Assembly: GCF_900114975.1 (NCBI RefSeq)
Contig: NZ_FOUU01000001.1
Coordinates: 676,886 to 740,885 of the forward strand
Source: Thermodesulforhabdus norvegica
GTDB lineage: Bacteria; Desulfobacterota; Syntrophobacteria; Syntrophobacterales; Thermodesulforhabdaceae
DNA length: 64,000 bases
Reading direction: 5' to 3'
Of this stretch, positions 1 through 8,184 are shown one piece after another. Each line of letters begins with the position of its first letter. Within the stretch, counting starts at the first letter, position 1. Below the pieces are notes generated by a model, which saw only the letters and a list, made by a program, of their open reading frames with translations, ran no database searches and was not told where the DNA came from. The translations under genes and the position numbers were made by a program.

Positions 1-438
1 ATCGAGGTTCTTGCCGAAGGCTCGCGCCGTAATCTCCAGAAACTTGCCCGTTCCTGCGGCACACCGGTCATTCATCTCAAATCTTGAAGGACGTTTTTCA
101 GGCCCCAGTACTATTGCTTTGGTATCCTGACCCCCTATGTCGAGAACACTCCGGGCTTCGGGGAAAAGGAACAGGGCTCCCGCCGCATGAGCCTGAATTT
201 CGGAGACGGTGGCTTTTTTGGGAACGTTGGAAAAGACTTTAAGAGCCAGCTTTCGGCCGTACCCCGTTGCAACTAAAGACCCGACTTCAAATCGGGCCAC
301 TTCATCAAAGAGGCTTCTTAACCTCGATTGGGCATCAAGGGCTGTTTCCAGCTTCTTGCGGTGAATTACCTCTTTCTTCTCATTCAAAATCACCAGCTTG
401 ATCCAGGTTGATCCAGCATCCAGGCCCGCACTGTTCAC
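1..438 (-). CDS. 2-hydroxyacyl-CoA dehydratase activator ATPase (partial, BadF/BadG/HgdC family)
   Basis: The reading frame runs off the left edge; about 146 N-terminal residues are present. It starts with a GTG two bases after the stop of the upstream dehydratase-like gene, with AGAGG about 10 bases before. Visible family motifs are the N-terminal sugar-kinase/actin-fold phosphate loop (LDAGSTWIKLVI), DIGGQDTK near residue 115, and NDRCAAGTGKFLE near residue 133, whose Cys is a ligand of the [4Fe-4S] cluster at the dimer interface in this family. Such activators use ATP to push one low-potential electron into a partner iron-sulfur protein. The adjacent gene is the obvious partner, so the pair is probably one operon. 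A TTG overlapping the upstream stop codon is an alternative start. Confidence 0.88.
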   Translation of the reverse strand, partial: MNSAGLDAGSTWIKLVILNEKKEVIHRKKLETALDAQSRLRSLFDEVARFEVGSLVATGYGRKLALKVFSNVPKKATVSEIQAHAAGALFLFPEARSVLDIGGQDTKAIVLGPEKRPSRFEMNDRCAAGTGKFLEITARAFGKNLD

Positions 439-440
439 TT

Positions 441-1715
441 TCAACCTCTGATCATTTCAACGAAGGCTTCCACCCTGTTTTTCAGTTGTTCCACATCCTC
501 CATGCTGTAATCCGTGGAAATCGATAGAAAAGGTATTCCTTCTTTCTCAAGGGCCCTGCCGATTTTGAACGCTTCGGTTTCGTAGAGCTGACAGAAGGTA
601 AGGCTGTAATGTATTACTCCGTCCACTTTATAGGCTTTGGCAAGAGAAACGACGTTGTTAAGGCGTTCTCTGTTGGGGGTGAAACAGGCACAATCAATTT
701 TCATGTATCGATCTACAATGTTGTCGATCATGTCATCAACGCTTTTTCCGTTTTCTTCTACCAGATGGGATATGTTCCTGGTTCCCACGCAGGATTCCTC
801 AACGACCACGACGGCTCCTGAGCTTTCAATCACATAAGGTAGCTTCCAGTTCGGTATGGCCATGGGGCATCCCGACAGAAGAATCCTCGGCGTCCCCTCA
901 GGGACCACTCCTTCTTTGGCGGATATTCTTTTCTCCAGTTCGTCACAGAGTATCGATATCTTGTTCGTAAATCTTTCGGGATCGTCGTAGAAGGAAATTT
1001 GATGAACCAGAAGGGCGTCCCGGCCCGATATTGGAGCAGGCACGGCCTTCCTTAGCTCGTTGAGACGCTGTAGGACCCGTCTTCTTCTGTTAACGGTTTT
1101 TATTCCTTTTGCAAGGGATTCTGCCGTAATCCAGGAACCGGTAAGATCCTCGAGAACGCTTTTGAACCTGTAGATTTCGCTCTTCCATAACTCTCTGTCG
1201 GCGTCCCTTTTCATCTGGGGTACTTCCATTACAAAAAGAGGTACGTATTGCTCGAATATTTCGTAGGCTTTCTTCTTACCGTCACAGGTAGTTTCACCGA
1301 CGATGAGATCACAGGATTCGATAAAGGGGCAAAGCCGTGATAGTTTAAAACCCACGAAAGATTTTATGAGGGCACAGGTGTTTCTGGGCAGGACCTGTTC
1401 TGCCAACTCTCTTCCCGTCTCAGCACCTGCACAGAGCCCGACCTGTATGGCCTGTGCGGCAAGCACGAGTTCTTCGGGAACGAAGATACAGAAGGTACCG
1501 ATGACCTTGCGGCCGTTATTCTTTGCTTCCTGAAGTTCTTTAATCCTCAGGCCGTGGATCTCGGAGATTACGAAATCAAGATATTCTATTCCTCTTAGAC
1601 GGCCCTGCTGAGTTAGATAAATGTCGCCGTAGAACTTTCCCAGAACCTCCAGCAATGATTCGTGCGCATCAAGGTCCAGGTTAAGCTTCTCCCAGAGTTC
1701 CTTATAGGACCCCAT
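441..1715 (-). CDS. 2-hydroxyacyl-CoA dehydratase D-component-like / double-cubane cluster protein
   Basis: A 424-residue protein of the HgdB/BcrC/FldBC superfamily. Conserved Cys-containing segments are GTFCIFVPEEL (about residue 95), a cluster of Cys in RNTCALIKS and SRLCPFIESC (about 130-155), GETTCDGKKKAYE, LLSGCPMAIPNW (about 285), EESCVGTRN and DCACFTPNRERL. This single-subunit layout with its own activator resembles the double-cubane cluster protein (DCCP) family, in which an [8Fe-9S] cluster performs ATP-dependent low-potential reduction of small molecules, more than the two-subunit dehydratases of amino acid fermentation. That subfamily assignment is inference. A GGAGGGAT-type ribosome site precedes the ATG. 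The substrate cannot be deduced. Confidence 0.8.
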   Translation of the reverse strand: MGSYKELWEKLNLDLDAHESLLEVLGKFYGDIYLTQQGRLRGIEYLDFVISEIHGLRIKELQEAKNNGRKVIGTFCIFVPEELVLAAQAIQVGLCAGAETGRELAEQVLPRNTCALIKSFVGFKLSRLCPFIESCDLIVGETTCDGKKKAYEIFEQYVPLFVMEVPQMKRDADRELWKSEIYRFKSVLEDLTGSWITAESLAKGIKTVNRRRRVLQRLNELRKAVPAPISGRDALLVHQISFYDDPERFTNKISILCDELEKRISAKEGVVPEGTPRILLSGCPMAIPNWKLPYVIESSGAVVVVEESCVGTRNISHLVEENGKSVDDMIDNIVDRYMKIDCACFTPNRERLNNVVSLAKAYKVDGVIHYSLTFCQLYETEAFKIGRALEKEGIPFLSISTDYSMEDVEQLKNRVEAFVEMIRG

Positions 1716-1858
1716 AACATCCCTCCGGTAAGGGGTTTGTAAATCGGAAAATCAGCTAGTCTCTGATTTGAGATTTTTCAAATAGGCTTTTTAAATGCGG
1801 TGATTTCTTACAATCGGTTACGGTAATGTCCGTGTCTCGGTCAAAGCTCGTGAATAAC

Positions 1859-1888
1859 TTGACAAATGACCAATGTGCCGTTTAATAA
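1859..1888 (+). promoter_or_regulatory. Candidate sigma70-type promoter for qrcABCD
   Basis: TTGACA at 1859-1864 and TAATAA at 1883-1888 are separated by 18 bases, ending about 80 bases upstream of the qrcA start codon. The rest of the 250-base intergenic region upstream holds no convincing gene. Confidence 0.55.
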
Positions 1889-1966
1889 GACTACTCCTTG
1901 TGAAATTTTGTGCGGAAGGGCTCCGGCAGGTCATAACGAATTATTTACCAGAAGGGGCAGGTCGTT

Positions 1967-2512
1967 ATGGCAAATAATCAGCAGAAGGGTGCGGGCATTG
2001 TAGTGCTTGTTTCTTTTTTGGTCGGCTTTATCGGTGCGCTGATAGTCGGCTGGGTGGTTTTTCCTAACGTCTTGTATTCCAGGCATTATCAGCCTTTGAA
2101 CTTTTCTCACGTAGCCCATCAGGATAATGATTGCGAGTATTGTCATTATTTCCGGGATGACGGCACTTATTCGGGTGTCCCCAATATAGACAATTGCAGG
2201 GAGTGCCATGAGGAAATGATGGGGGACTCCGAGGCTGAACGGATTCTCGTGGAGGAGTACATTCAGCAGAATAAACCCATTCCGTGGTTGGTTTACGCCT
2301 GGCAGCCTGACAACGTATACTTTTCTCATGCCCCTCACAGAGATCTGGACTGTGTTCGATGTCATCGTGATGTGAGTCAGGAGGAACAAAATCCGCCGGT
2401 TTATATAAACCGGCTGACCGGTTACAGAAAGACCACCATGAAGATGGTCGAGTGCGAAAAGTGCCATGCCGAGCGCGGCGCCAGCAATGCCTGTCAGGTC
2501 TGTCACAAGTAA
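1967..2512 (+). CDS. qrcA: Menaquinone reductase complex, multiheme cytochrome c subunit QrcA
   Basis: A 181-residue protein with an uncleaved N-terminal membrane anchor (hydrophobic residues about 10-32) followed by a periplasmic domain with five CXXCH heme motifs (CEYCH, CRECH, CVRCH, CEKCH and the C-terminal CQVCH). Distal His candidates include FSHVAH and FSHAPH, typical of class III/c7-like cytochromes. It is the first gene of a four-gene set that matches the Qrc complex of sulfate reducers, where it exchanges electrons with periplasmic cytochrome c3 and passes them to menaquinone. The Desulfovibrio protein is described as hexaheme; only five canonical motifs are visible here. Confidence 0.88.
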   Translation: MANNQQKGAGIVVLVSFLVGFIGALIVGWVVFPNVLYSRHYQPLNFSHVAHQDNDCEYCHYFRDDGTYSGVPNIDNCRECHEEMMGDSEAERILVEEYIQQNKPIPWLVYAWQPDNVYFSHAPHRDLDCVRCHRDVSQEEQNPPVYINRLTGYRKTTMKMVECEKCHAERGASNACQVCHK

Positions 2513-2542
2513 CCTGAATATTTATTTAAGAGGATGGAGACA

Positions 2543-4930
2543 ATGAAAGTCGGGCGGCGAGCATTTATCGGGTTTGTTGCAGGTGGAATTGCCGGCACTC
2601 TTTTATCTCCCATCCCGTGGAAACTTGCCGATGACATAGCCATCTGGACTCAGAACTGGTCTTGGCGGCCTTCGCCCAAAAGAGGTCACAGAGCAGGGGT
2701 AGGAACTCTGTGCACCATGTGCGGGAGTGCCTGCAGTGTTGAAGTGGATCTCGTTGATCGTCAGAGGGCTATATATGTGAGGGGTTCCAGCTTGAGCCCG
2801 CTCAATAAAGGCGGTTTGTGCGCACTCGGAGCGTCGGCCGTTCAGTTTCTCTACTCTCCCTATCGGGTACGTCAGCCTTTGAGGCAGACCAAAAAACGAG
2901 GAGATCGCACGGGTTTTAAGGCCATAAGCTGGAAGGAAGCAATCGGCGAACTGGGAGCCAGGTTGAAGAAGCTATACGAGGAAGGGAAGGGCCATCAGGT
3001 AGCCTGCCTTTCGGGTCAGAGATATACGAGCCTTTATGAGCTGTGGAGCCTCTTTTGTGGAGCTTTGGGTTCTTCCAACCTGTTTGCGATGCCCCGGGAG
3101 ACGGACGGGCATTCGGCCGTGAGCCAAGCTCTTTTCGGTCATGAAGGGCCTTTTGCTTTCAGGCTGTACAGGGCAACGGGTATTTTGAATTTCGGCGCCG
3201 AATGGGCGGACGGATGGAGTTCCTGTGCTCCTATGGGCAGGATGTATGAAGAGTGGGTTCGTGAGGTTCCCGGCAAAGGTCGGACGGAGATCGTTCATGT
3301 CTCGTCGCGGCTTTCAATGAGTGCTTCAAAATCGAATGAATGGATCCCCGTAAAACCGGGGACGGAAGCTGCCCTTGCATTGGGCATAGCTCATGTTCTC
3401 ATCAGGGAAAACAGGGTTTTTCGGGGTGTTGAAGAGTATGAGGGTTACCTGAATTGGATTGATTCTTCCGGTGAAACCCGTCAGGGGTTCAGGGATTATG
3501 TTCTTAAAGAATACAGCCCTGATCGTGTATCGGGGATCACAGGTGCTCCCGCAGCGAAGATTGAAGAGCTTGCAAGGTGGGTTGCATCTCAGCCTTCTCC
3601 GCTCGTGGTATGGGGTTCAGAAGGGTTTGGCGGTCCGGGATTTTTCCACCATGAAATGGCCTATGTTGCGCTGAACATGCTACTCGGAAATTTTGAAGAC
3701 AAGGGTCTGTGTACCTTTACGCCCGTAACGAACTCCCTGAAGGCAGCTCAGGGGGAAGAAAGTTTGGCGGAAGAACGGCTTGATGTAGCCGCCGGCACAT
3801 CCGGGCTGGTCGGTGCCCGGTCGAACTCGATTTACGCCTTCTTTGAAGCTCTCGCGCAGGGGAAGGGCTACCCTGTTGATGTATTGCTGGTCTGCGAGGC
3901 CAATCCCATCTATTCGATGGCCGATGCCGCTCTGGTTCGCGATGCCTGGTCGAAGGCGGGGTTTACCGTTGCGATGACCGGCTTTATGGACGAGACTGCC
4001 CTGGAAGCCGATTTGATTCTTCCCACACCGGTTATGCTTGAGCGCTGGGATGATGTAACCGCCGTACCGGGTTTACCTTTCGCCCTTTACGGACTTTCTG
4101 CTCCGGTTATCAATCCGCTATACGACGTAAAACATCCAGGCGATGTGGTTCTCCAGCTTGCGGCCATGGTCGGGGATGAAACCAGAAGAGCTCTACCCTG
4201 GAAAAAGTATGAGGATGTCCTTAAAGCCCAGGTCAAGTTCATTGCCGATCAGGGGATTGGAGCTGTATCGGACGATAAGACGGATTTTTCCCATCTGGAG
4301 CCTGATAAAACCCCGAAGAAAAATTACCGTAATGCGGCGGATCTTCTTAAAAAGTTGAAAAAAGGTTCCCTCTGGTATGCGCCCGTAGCGAGTACGTCTC
4401 AATTCGTCAAAACCGAAACGGGGAAGCCTCGATTCTTTGCATCGGTTCTCGAGAATGCAGGTATGGGTCTGGAGAAACCGGAGCTTTTGATGCCGCACTT
4501 TTTAGCCCTGCAATCCTCTGGAAGTGAACAGGAATATCCTCTGCTTCTGGTTGCCTACGGTGTTTCCTACATCTCCTCCGGATATTTCCCCAATTCGCCT
4601 CTCATGATGAAAAACCTCTGGGACTTTGAACTGAAAGGGAACGACGGCTTTATTGGCGTTAACCCGGCGACGGCAAAGGAACTGGGCCTTGCGGAGGGTA
4701 TGTCGGTGGTGGTTGAGACGCCTCAAGGAAAGGCTCGGGCCAGAGTTCATCTAAGCCCTGCCGTTTCTCCCGGCCTTATTGCGGCCGTTAAAGGGCTGGG
4801 TCACTGGGCTTACGATGAATACCTGGCGGATAAGGGGTTGCGGGTAACGGAGCTTACAGAGGTTCAGCTCGATCCGGTTACGGCTTTGGGAGTGGAAAGG
4901 GTTACTCGGGCAAAACTTGTCCGGGCGTGA
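2543..4930 (+). CDS. qrcB: Menaquinone reductase complex, molybdopterin-oxidoreductase-like subunit QrcB
   Basis: A 795-residue protein of the complex iron-sulfur molybdoenzyme family. The chosen ATG has AAGAGG nine bases upstream; an ATG three codons earlier sits directly on that Shine-Dalgarno sequence and is less likely. The N-terminus carries a twin-arginine signal (GRRAFIGF) and hydrophobic stretch, so the subunit should be exported folded by Tat. A Cys motif CTMCGSAC near residue 55 with a following LCALG Cys can bind a [4Fe-4S] cluster. The C-terminal part (about 670-795) resembles a molybdopterin-dinucleotide-binding domain. In characterised Qrc this subunit lacks molybdenum and has a structural or electron-relay role. 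Gene order qrcA-B-C-D supports the assignment. Confidence 0.9.
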   Translation: MKVGRRAFIGFVAGGIAGTLLSPIPWKLADDIAIWTQNWSWRPSPKRGHRAGVGTLCTMCGSACSVEVDLVDRQRAIYVRGSSLSPLNKGGLCALGASAVQFLYSPYRVRQPLRQTKKRGDRTGFKAISWKEAIGELGARLKKLYEEGKGHQVACLSGQRYTSLYELWSLFCGALGSSNLFAMPRETDGHSAVSQALFGHEGPFAFRLYRATGILNFGAEWADGWSSCAPMGRMYEEWVREVPGKGRTEIVHVSSRLSMSASKSNEWIPVKPGTEAALALGIAHVLIRENRVFRGVEEYEGYLNWIDSSGETRQGFRDYVLKEYSPDRVSGITGAPAAKIEELARWVASQPSPLVVWGSEGFGGPGFFHHEMAYVALNMLLGNFEDKGLCTFTPVTNSLKAAQGEESLAEERLDVAAGTSGLVGARSNSIYAFFEALAQGKGYPVDVLLVCEANPIYSMADAALVRDAWSKAGFTVAMTGFMDETALEADLILPTPVMLERWDDVTAVPGLPFALYGLSAPVINPLYDVKHPGDVVLQLAAMVGDETRRALPWKKYEDVLKAQVKFIADQGIGAVSDDKTDFSHLEPDKTPKKNYRNAADLLKKLKKGSLWYAPVASTSQFVKTETGKPRFFASVLENAGMGLEKPELLMPHFLALQSSGSEQEYPLLLVAYGVSYISSGYFPNSPLMMKNLWDFELKGNDGFIGVNPATAKELGLAEGMSVVVETPQGKARARVHLSPAVSPGLIAAVKGLGHWAYDEYLADKGLRVTELTEVQLDPVTALGVERVTRAKLVRA

Positions 4931-4964
4931 CTAGGTAATAAAACTGCTGAGAGGATGACGGCTC

Positions 4965-5735
4965 ATGAGTGGAAAGCAACACAACGGTGAGCATGGGCAT
5001 GGAAAAGGATCCGTGCGTTACGGGATGGTCATAGATCTTGATAAGTGTACCGGTTGTATGGCCTGTGCAGTAGCCTGTCATCAGGAAAATAATGTGTCCT
5101 TTTTGCCCGATGAAACGGACAAGACCCGCAATATTGCCTGGATGCGGATGTATTATCTGGAAAATGGCAGGGATTATCCCGAATATCGGTTTGCCTACCT
5201 GCCGAGACCCTGTTTTCACTGTGATTCCCCTCATCATACGCCCTGTACCTTCGTGTGTCCTGTGAATGCTACTCAGCGAGATGAACGCACGGGCATTGTG
5301 AATATGATATATCCTCGTTGTATAGGTTGCCGGTACTGCATGGTTGCTTGTCCTTATCATGCCCGGTGCTTTAACTGGTGGGATCCCAGGTGGCCTGAGC
5401 CAATGGAAGAGATGTTGAACCCCGAGGTTAGTACCCGCATGAGAGGGGTTATCGAGAAGTGTACTTTTTGTCATCACAGGCTCAATCGGGCGAGAGATAA
5501 GGCCCGGATCGAGGGAAGGGATCCTGATGGAGTGGAATACACGCCCGCTTGTGTTGAGGCCTGTCCGACGGGTGCCATTGTTTTTGGCAATTTGATGGAT
5601 CCGGAAAGTGAAGTTGCCAGGTTGTCTAAAGATCCCCGGGCTTTTCAGATCTCTGCAAAACTGAAAACCTATCCCAAGGTTTACTATCTCAGCAGTCAAC
5701 CGTGGGTACGAAAGTTATCGGACAAGGGACTTTAA
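4965..5735 (+). CDS. qrcC: Menaquinone reductase complex, iron-sulfur subunit QrcC
   Basis: A 256-residue periplasmic-facing ferredoxin-like subunit of the DmsB/NrfC/PsrB type. Four cysteine groups are seen: DKCTGCMACAVACH (about residues 27-38), CFHCDSPHHTPCTFVCP (about 84-100), CIGCRYCMVACPYHARC (about 120-135), and CTFCHH with ACVEACPTGAI (about 165-205). They fit up to four cubane clusters carrying electrons between the cytochrome subunit and the membrane subunit. No signal peptide is visible, so it is probably co-exported with the Tat-bearing QrcB. It lies between qrcB and qrcD with short gaps, as expected for one transcript. Confidence 0.92.
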   Translation: MSGKQHNGEHGHGKGSVRYGMVIDLDKCTGCMACAVACHQENNVSFLPDETDKTRNIAWMRMYYLENGRDYPEYRFAYLPRPCFHCDSPHHTPCTFVCPVNATQRDERTGIVNMIYPRCIGCRYCMVACPYHARCFNWWDPRWPEPMEEMLNPEVSTRMRGVIEKCTFCHHRLNRARDKARIEGRDPDGVEYTPACVEACPTGAIVFGNLMDPESEVARLSKDPRAFQISAKLKTYPKVYYLSSQPWVRKLSDKGL

Positions 5736-5750
5736 ATAAGAGGGGCGGCA

Positions 5751-6995
5751 ATGGACAGAGCACTTATACCTGAAGGCGTGAAACGGTGTCCTTTTCCGGT
5801 TTTTGCGCTTTGGCTGCTATTCCTTTTTGCCCTTATGGGTTGGGGTGTCTGGGCCGGAGCTATGGTTCTCTGGAAGGGGTTGAATCTTACGGGACTGAAC
5901 AACTACTTCGGTTTCGGGTTGTACATCACCGTTGATCTCGGCGTGATTGCCCTGGGTGCCGGTGCATTCTTTTCGGGCTTTCTCTTTTACGGCCTTTCCA
6001 GGTTTTTCCCGGCGCTTAAAGAGATAAAAAAGATCATCAATCTTGCCGTGGTGGTAGGCTTCGTTTGTTATACGGGGGCACTGCTGGTTTTGCTTCTCGA
6101 AATAGGTCAGCCGCTTCGAGGCTGGTTTGGTTATTGGCATCCCAATGTACATTCAATGCTGACTGAAGTTATCTTCTGTATCACCTGCTACGCCATAGTC
6201 CTTACCATCGAATATGTACCCATAATTCTTGAGAATCGAAAGCTCGATGCCATCAGGCCTCTTCATGTTTTTGGTCATTCTCTTCATGAAATTATGGCCC
6301 TCTTTGCTCTTACCGGAACCTTTCTGAGCTTTTTCCATCAAGGATCTCTGGGCGGCGTTGCCGGTGTGCTCTTTGCCAGACCTTTCTGTTACAGGACCGG
6401 CTTCTTCATCTGGCCATGGACCTTTTTCCTCTTCGTTATTTCGGCAATTGCATCGGGGCCTGCTTTTACTGCTCTTATATGCCGGGCGATAGAAAAGTTT
6501 GCCCGGAGACCTCTTGTTGACCGCAGTGTTTACGAGCTAATTGGGAAGATTGAAGGTTCAATTCTTGCCATCTACATTATGCTTAAGATCGCCGACACTC
6601 TCTACTGGGCTATGGTGACGGCTCCGGAGATGGGCTTCAAGTTGACGGACTTTTATCGTCAGCCCTACGGCATGTGGTTGCTTTTTGCGGAGCTCGTGGT
6701 CTGTGGGGTAATCCCTGCAGCCATTTTACTATCACCGAGGTGTAGGGCCAGTAACACTCTGCTCTTTGGAGCCTTTTTCCTGGACTGCACCGGTGTGGTG
6801 ATAAACAGGTTTGTTATGACCGTTCAGGCTCTGGCCGTTCCGGTAATGCCCTTCGATAAGTGGGAAGTTTACGTTCCCACCGTTTACGAATGGGCACCCA
6901 GCATAGGGATGCTTGCCTACGGTGCCCTGATTATATCGCTTTCCTATCGATACCTCCCGCTGTTTCCCAGGGAAAGAGAATTAAATCCCCTTTAA
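5751..6995 (+). CDS. qrcD: Menaquinone reductase complex, NrfD-like membrane subunit QrcD
   Basis: A 414-residue polytopic membrane protein with about ten hydrophobic segments, of the NrfD/PsrC/HybB quinone-interacting family. Conserved features include charged or His residues in the membrane region around HVFGHSLHEIMALFAL (about 163-178) and the long amphipathic loops between helices. In Qrc this subunit carries the menaquinone site and takes part in electrogenic menaquinone reduction. It is the last gene of the operon and is followed by a strong bidirectional terminator. Confidence 0.9.
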   Translation: MDRALIPEGVKRCPFPVFALWLLFLFALMGWGVWAGAMVLWKGLNLTGLNNYFGFGLYITVDLGVIALGAGAFFSGFLFYGLSRFFPALKEIKKIINLAVVVGFVCYTGALLVLLLEIGQPLRGWFGYWHPNVHSMLTEVIFCITCYAIVLTIEYVPIILENRKLDAIRPLHVFGHSLHEIMALFALTGTFLSFFHQGSLGGVAGVLFARPFCYRTGFFIWPWTFFLFVISAIASGPAFTALICRAIEKFARRPLVDRSVYELIGKIEGSILAIYIMLKIADTLYWAMVTAPEMGFKLTDFYRQPYGMWLLFAELVVCGVIPAAILLSPRCRASNTLLFGAFFLDCTGVVINRFVMTVQALAVPVMPFDKWEVYVPTVYEWAPSIGMLAYGALIISLSYRYLPLFPRERELNPL

Positions 6996-7003
6996 AATCA
7001 AAA

Positions 7004-7032
7004 GGGGCGGGTTTGGTCCCGCCCCGTTTTTT
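7004..7032. terminator. Bidirectional intrinsic terminator between qrcD and the flavin oxidoreductase gene
   Basis: Eight perfect pairs (GGGGCGGG at 7004-7011 with CCCGCCCC at 7018-7025) close a six-base loop. A run of six T follows on the plus strand (7027-7032), and on the minus strand the hairpin is followed by TTTTGATTTT. It can therefore end both convergent genes. Confidence 0.88.
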
Positions 7033-8113
7033 ATTCCTTTTCCCGCTGTCGTTTTTCCGTAACGCAGTAGATCCCTTCACCCTTCATGGCAGGACGAAAA
7101 CAGAGGTTGTCGGATACGCACTGAGCAGGCCGTCTGTCTCCTTCCTTCCACCTCTTTACGAGGTCGGGCTCACGGATTAAAGGGCGGCTCAGAGCCACAA
7201 AGTCTGCAACGCCGTTACCAACAATGCGTTCGGCCGTTTCAAAGGATCTTATACCTCCCACAAGAATTACCGGAACGGCAACCAGTTCTTTTAATTTTCT
7301 CGCCGTTCCTTCATACCAGGCTTCTTCTCTGGTTGTGCGAACGGGCGTGTATTTACCGGAAAGAGGCGTGCCACCGCTGAGCTCAATGGCATCGATGCCT
7401 TTTTCGGCGAGGATGGAACATATTTCCAGAGAGTCTTGCTCTGTTAGGCCTCCTTCCAGGAAGTCCTGAGAATTTATCTTTATACACACGGGATAATCGC
7501 TCCCCGTGACCTCTCTTATGGACTCCAGGACCTCAATAACAATCCGTGCCCGGTTTGCCGGGCTTCCGCCGTATTCGTCGGTTCTGTGATTGTAAAAAGG
7601 AGATAGGAATTCGCTTAAGAGGTATCCATGGGCTGCATGTATCTGGATTCCATCAAATCCTGCCTCTACGGCGCGTTTTGCGGCCCTGCCGAAGGCCGTC
7701 ACCACCCGCCTTATGTCGTCGCGACCCATTTCTCCACAGTTCTTAACGGACTCGCTAGAAACTGCCGAAGGCCCTATACGGGCTTTCAAGCCGTGACAGC
7801 CGGCATGAGCAAGCTGGACGAAAATCTTCCCACCGGCTTTATGCACGGCTTCCGTCATTCTGGCAAGGCCATCAATGAGCTTGTCGTCGTAGATTCCCAT
7901 TTGTCCGGGGCCGGCCTGTCCCTGGGGTTCCACGTACGCGTGACCCGAAATAATAAGCCCCACTTCATTCGAAGCGAGCTTTTCGACGAGTGATATTAGC
8001 CTGTCGGTACAACTTCCGTCTTCCGCGGCGAGGCCTTCCCACGTGGCAGAGCGGACAAAACGGTTTTTTAACGTCAATCTTCCTATGGAGGCTTCCGAAA
8101 AAAGAATGCTCAT
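7031..8113 (-). CDS. NADH:flavin oxidoreductase, Old Yellow Enzyme family
   Basis: A 360-residue TIM-barrel flavoprotein. The start at 8113 (MSILFSEASIGRLTLKNR) is chosen because AGGAGGAGGT lies 7-8 bases upstream; the longer frame has none. Family features are the N-terminal LKNRFVRSAT, the FMN/substrate segment IQIHAAHGYLLSEFLSP with the HAAHGYL motif near residue 165, HRTDEYGGS, and the C-terminal GGIRS...FVALSRPLIREPDLVKRW. Cysteines in the C-terminal tail are fewer than in the 2,4-dienoyl-CoA reductase type, and the flavodoxin/NAD-binding C-terminal domain of those enzymes is absent, so this is a single-domain ene-reductase. The physiological substrate cannot be told. Confidence 0.88.
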   Translation of the reverse strand: MSILFSEASIGRLTLKNRFVRSATWEGLAAEDGSCTDRLISLVEKLASNEVGLIISGHAYVEPQGQAGPGQMGIYDDKLIDGLARMTEAVHKAGGKIFVQLAHAGCHGLKARIGPSAVSSESVKNCGEMGRDDIRRVVTAFGRAAKRAVEAGFDGIQIHAAHGYLLSEFLSPFYNHRTDEYGGSPANRARIVIEVLESIREVTGSDYPVCIKINSQDFLEGGLTEQDSLEICSILAEKGIDAIELSGGTPLSGKYTPVRTTREEAWYEGTARKLKELVAVPVILVGGIRSFETAERIVGNGVADFVALSRPLIREPDLVKRWKEGDRRPAQCVSDNLCFRPAMKGEGIYCVTEKRQREKE

Positions 8114-8141
8114 AAAAAACACCTCCTCCTTTAACAAAATA

Positions 8142-8177
8142 ACCCCGCGGCGTAGCCGCCGGGCCTCGCCGCAGGGT
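8142..8177 (-). terminator. Intrinsic terminator of the dnaK-clpB operon
   Basis: Read on the minus strand, an 11-pair GC-rich stem (8167-8177 with 8142-8152, one G-T pair) is followed by TATTTTGTT. It begins eight bases after the clpB stop codon. Confidence 0.8.
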
Positions 8178-8184
8178 GTTTTGA

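Noticed and set aside
4902..5699. 265-codon minus-strand open frame opposite qrcC
   Set aside because: It mirrors the conserved iron-sulfur subunit and has no recognisable product or start signal.
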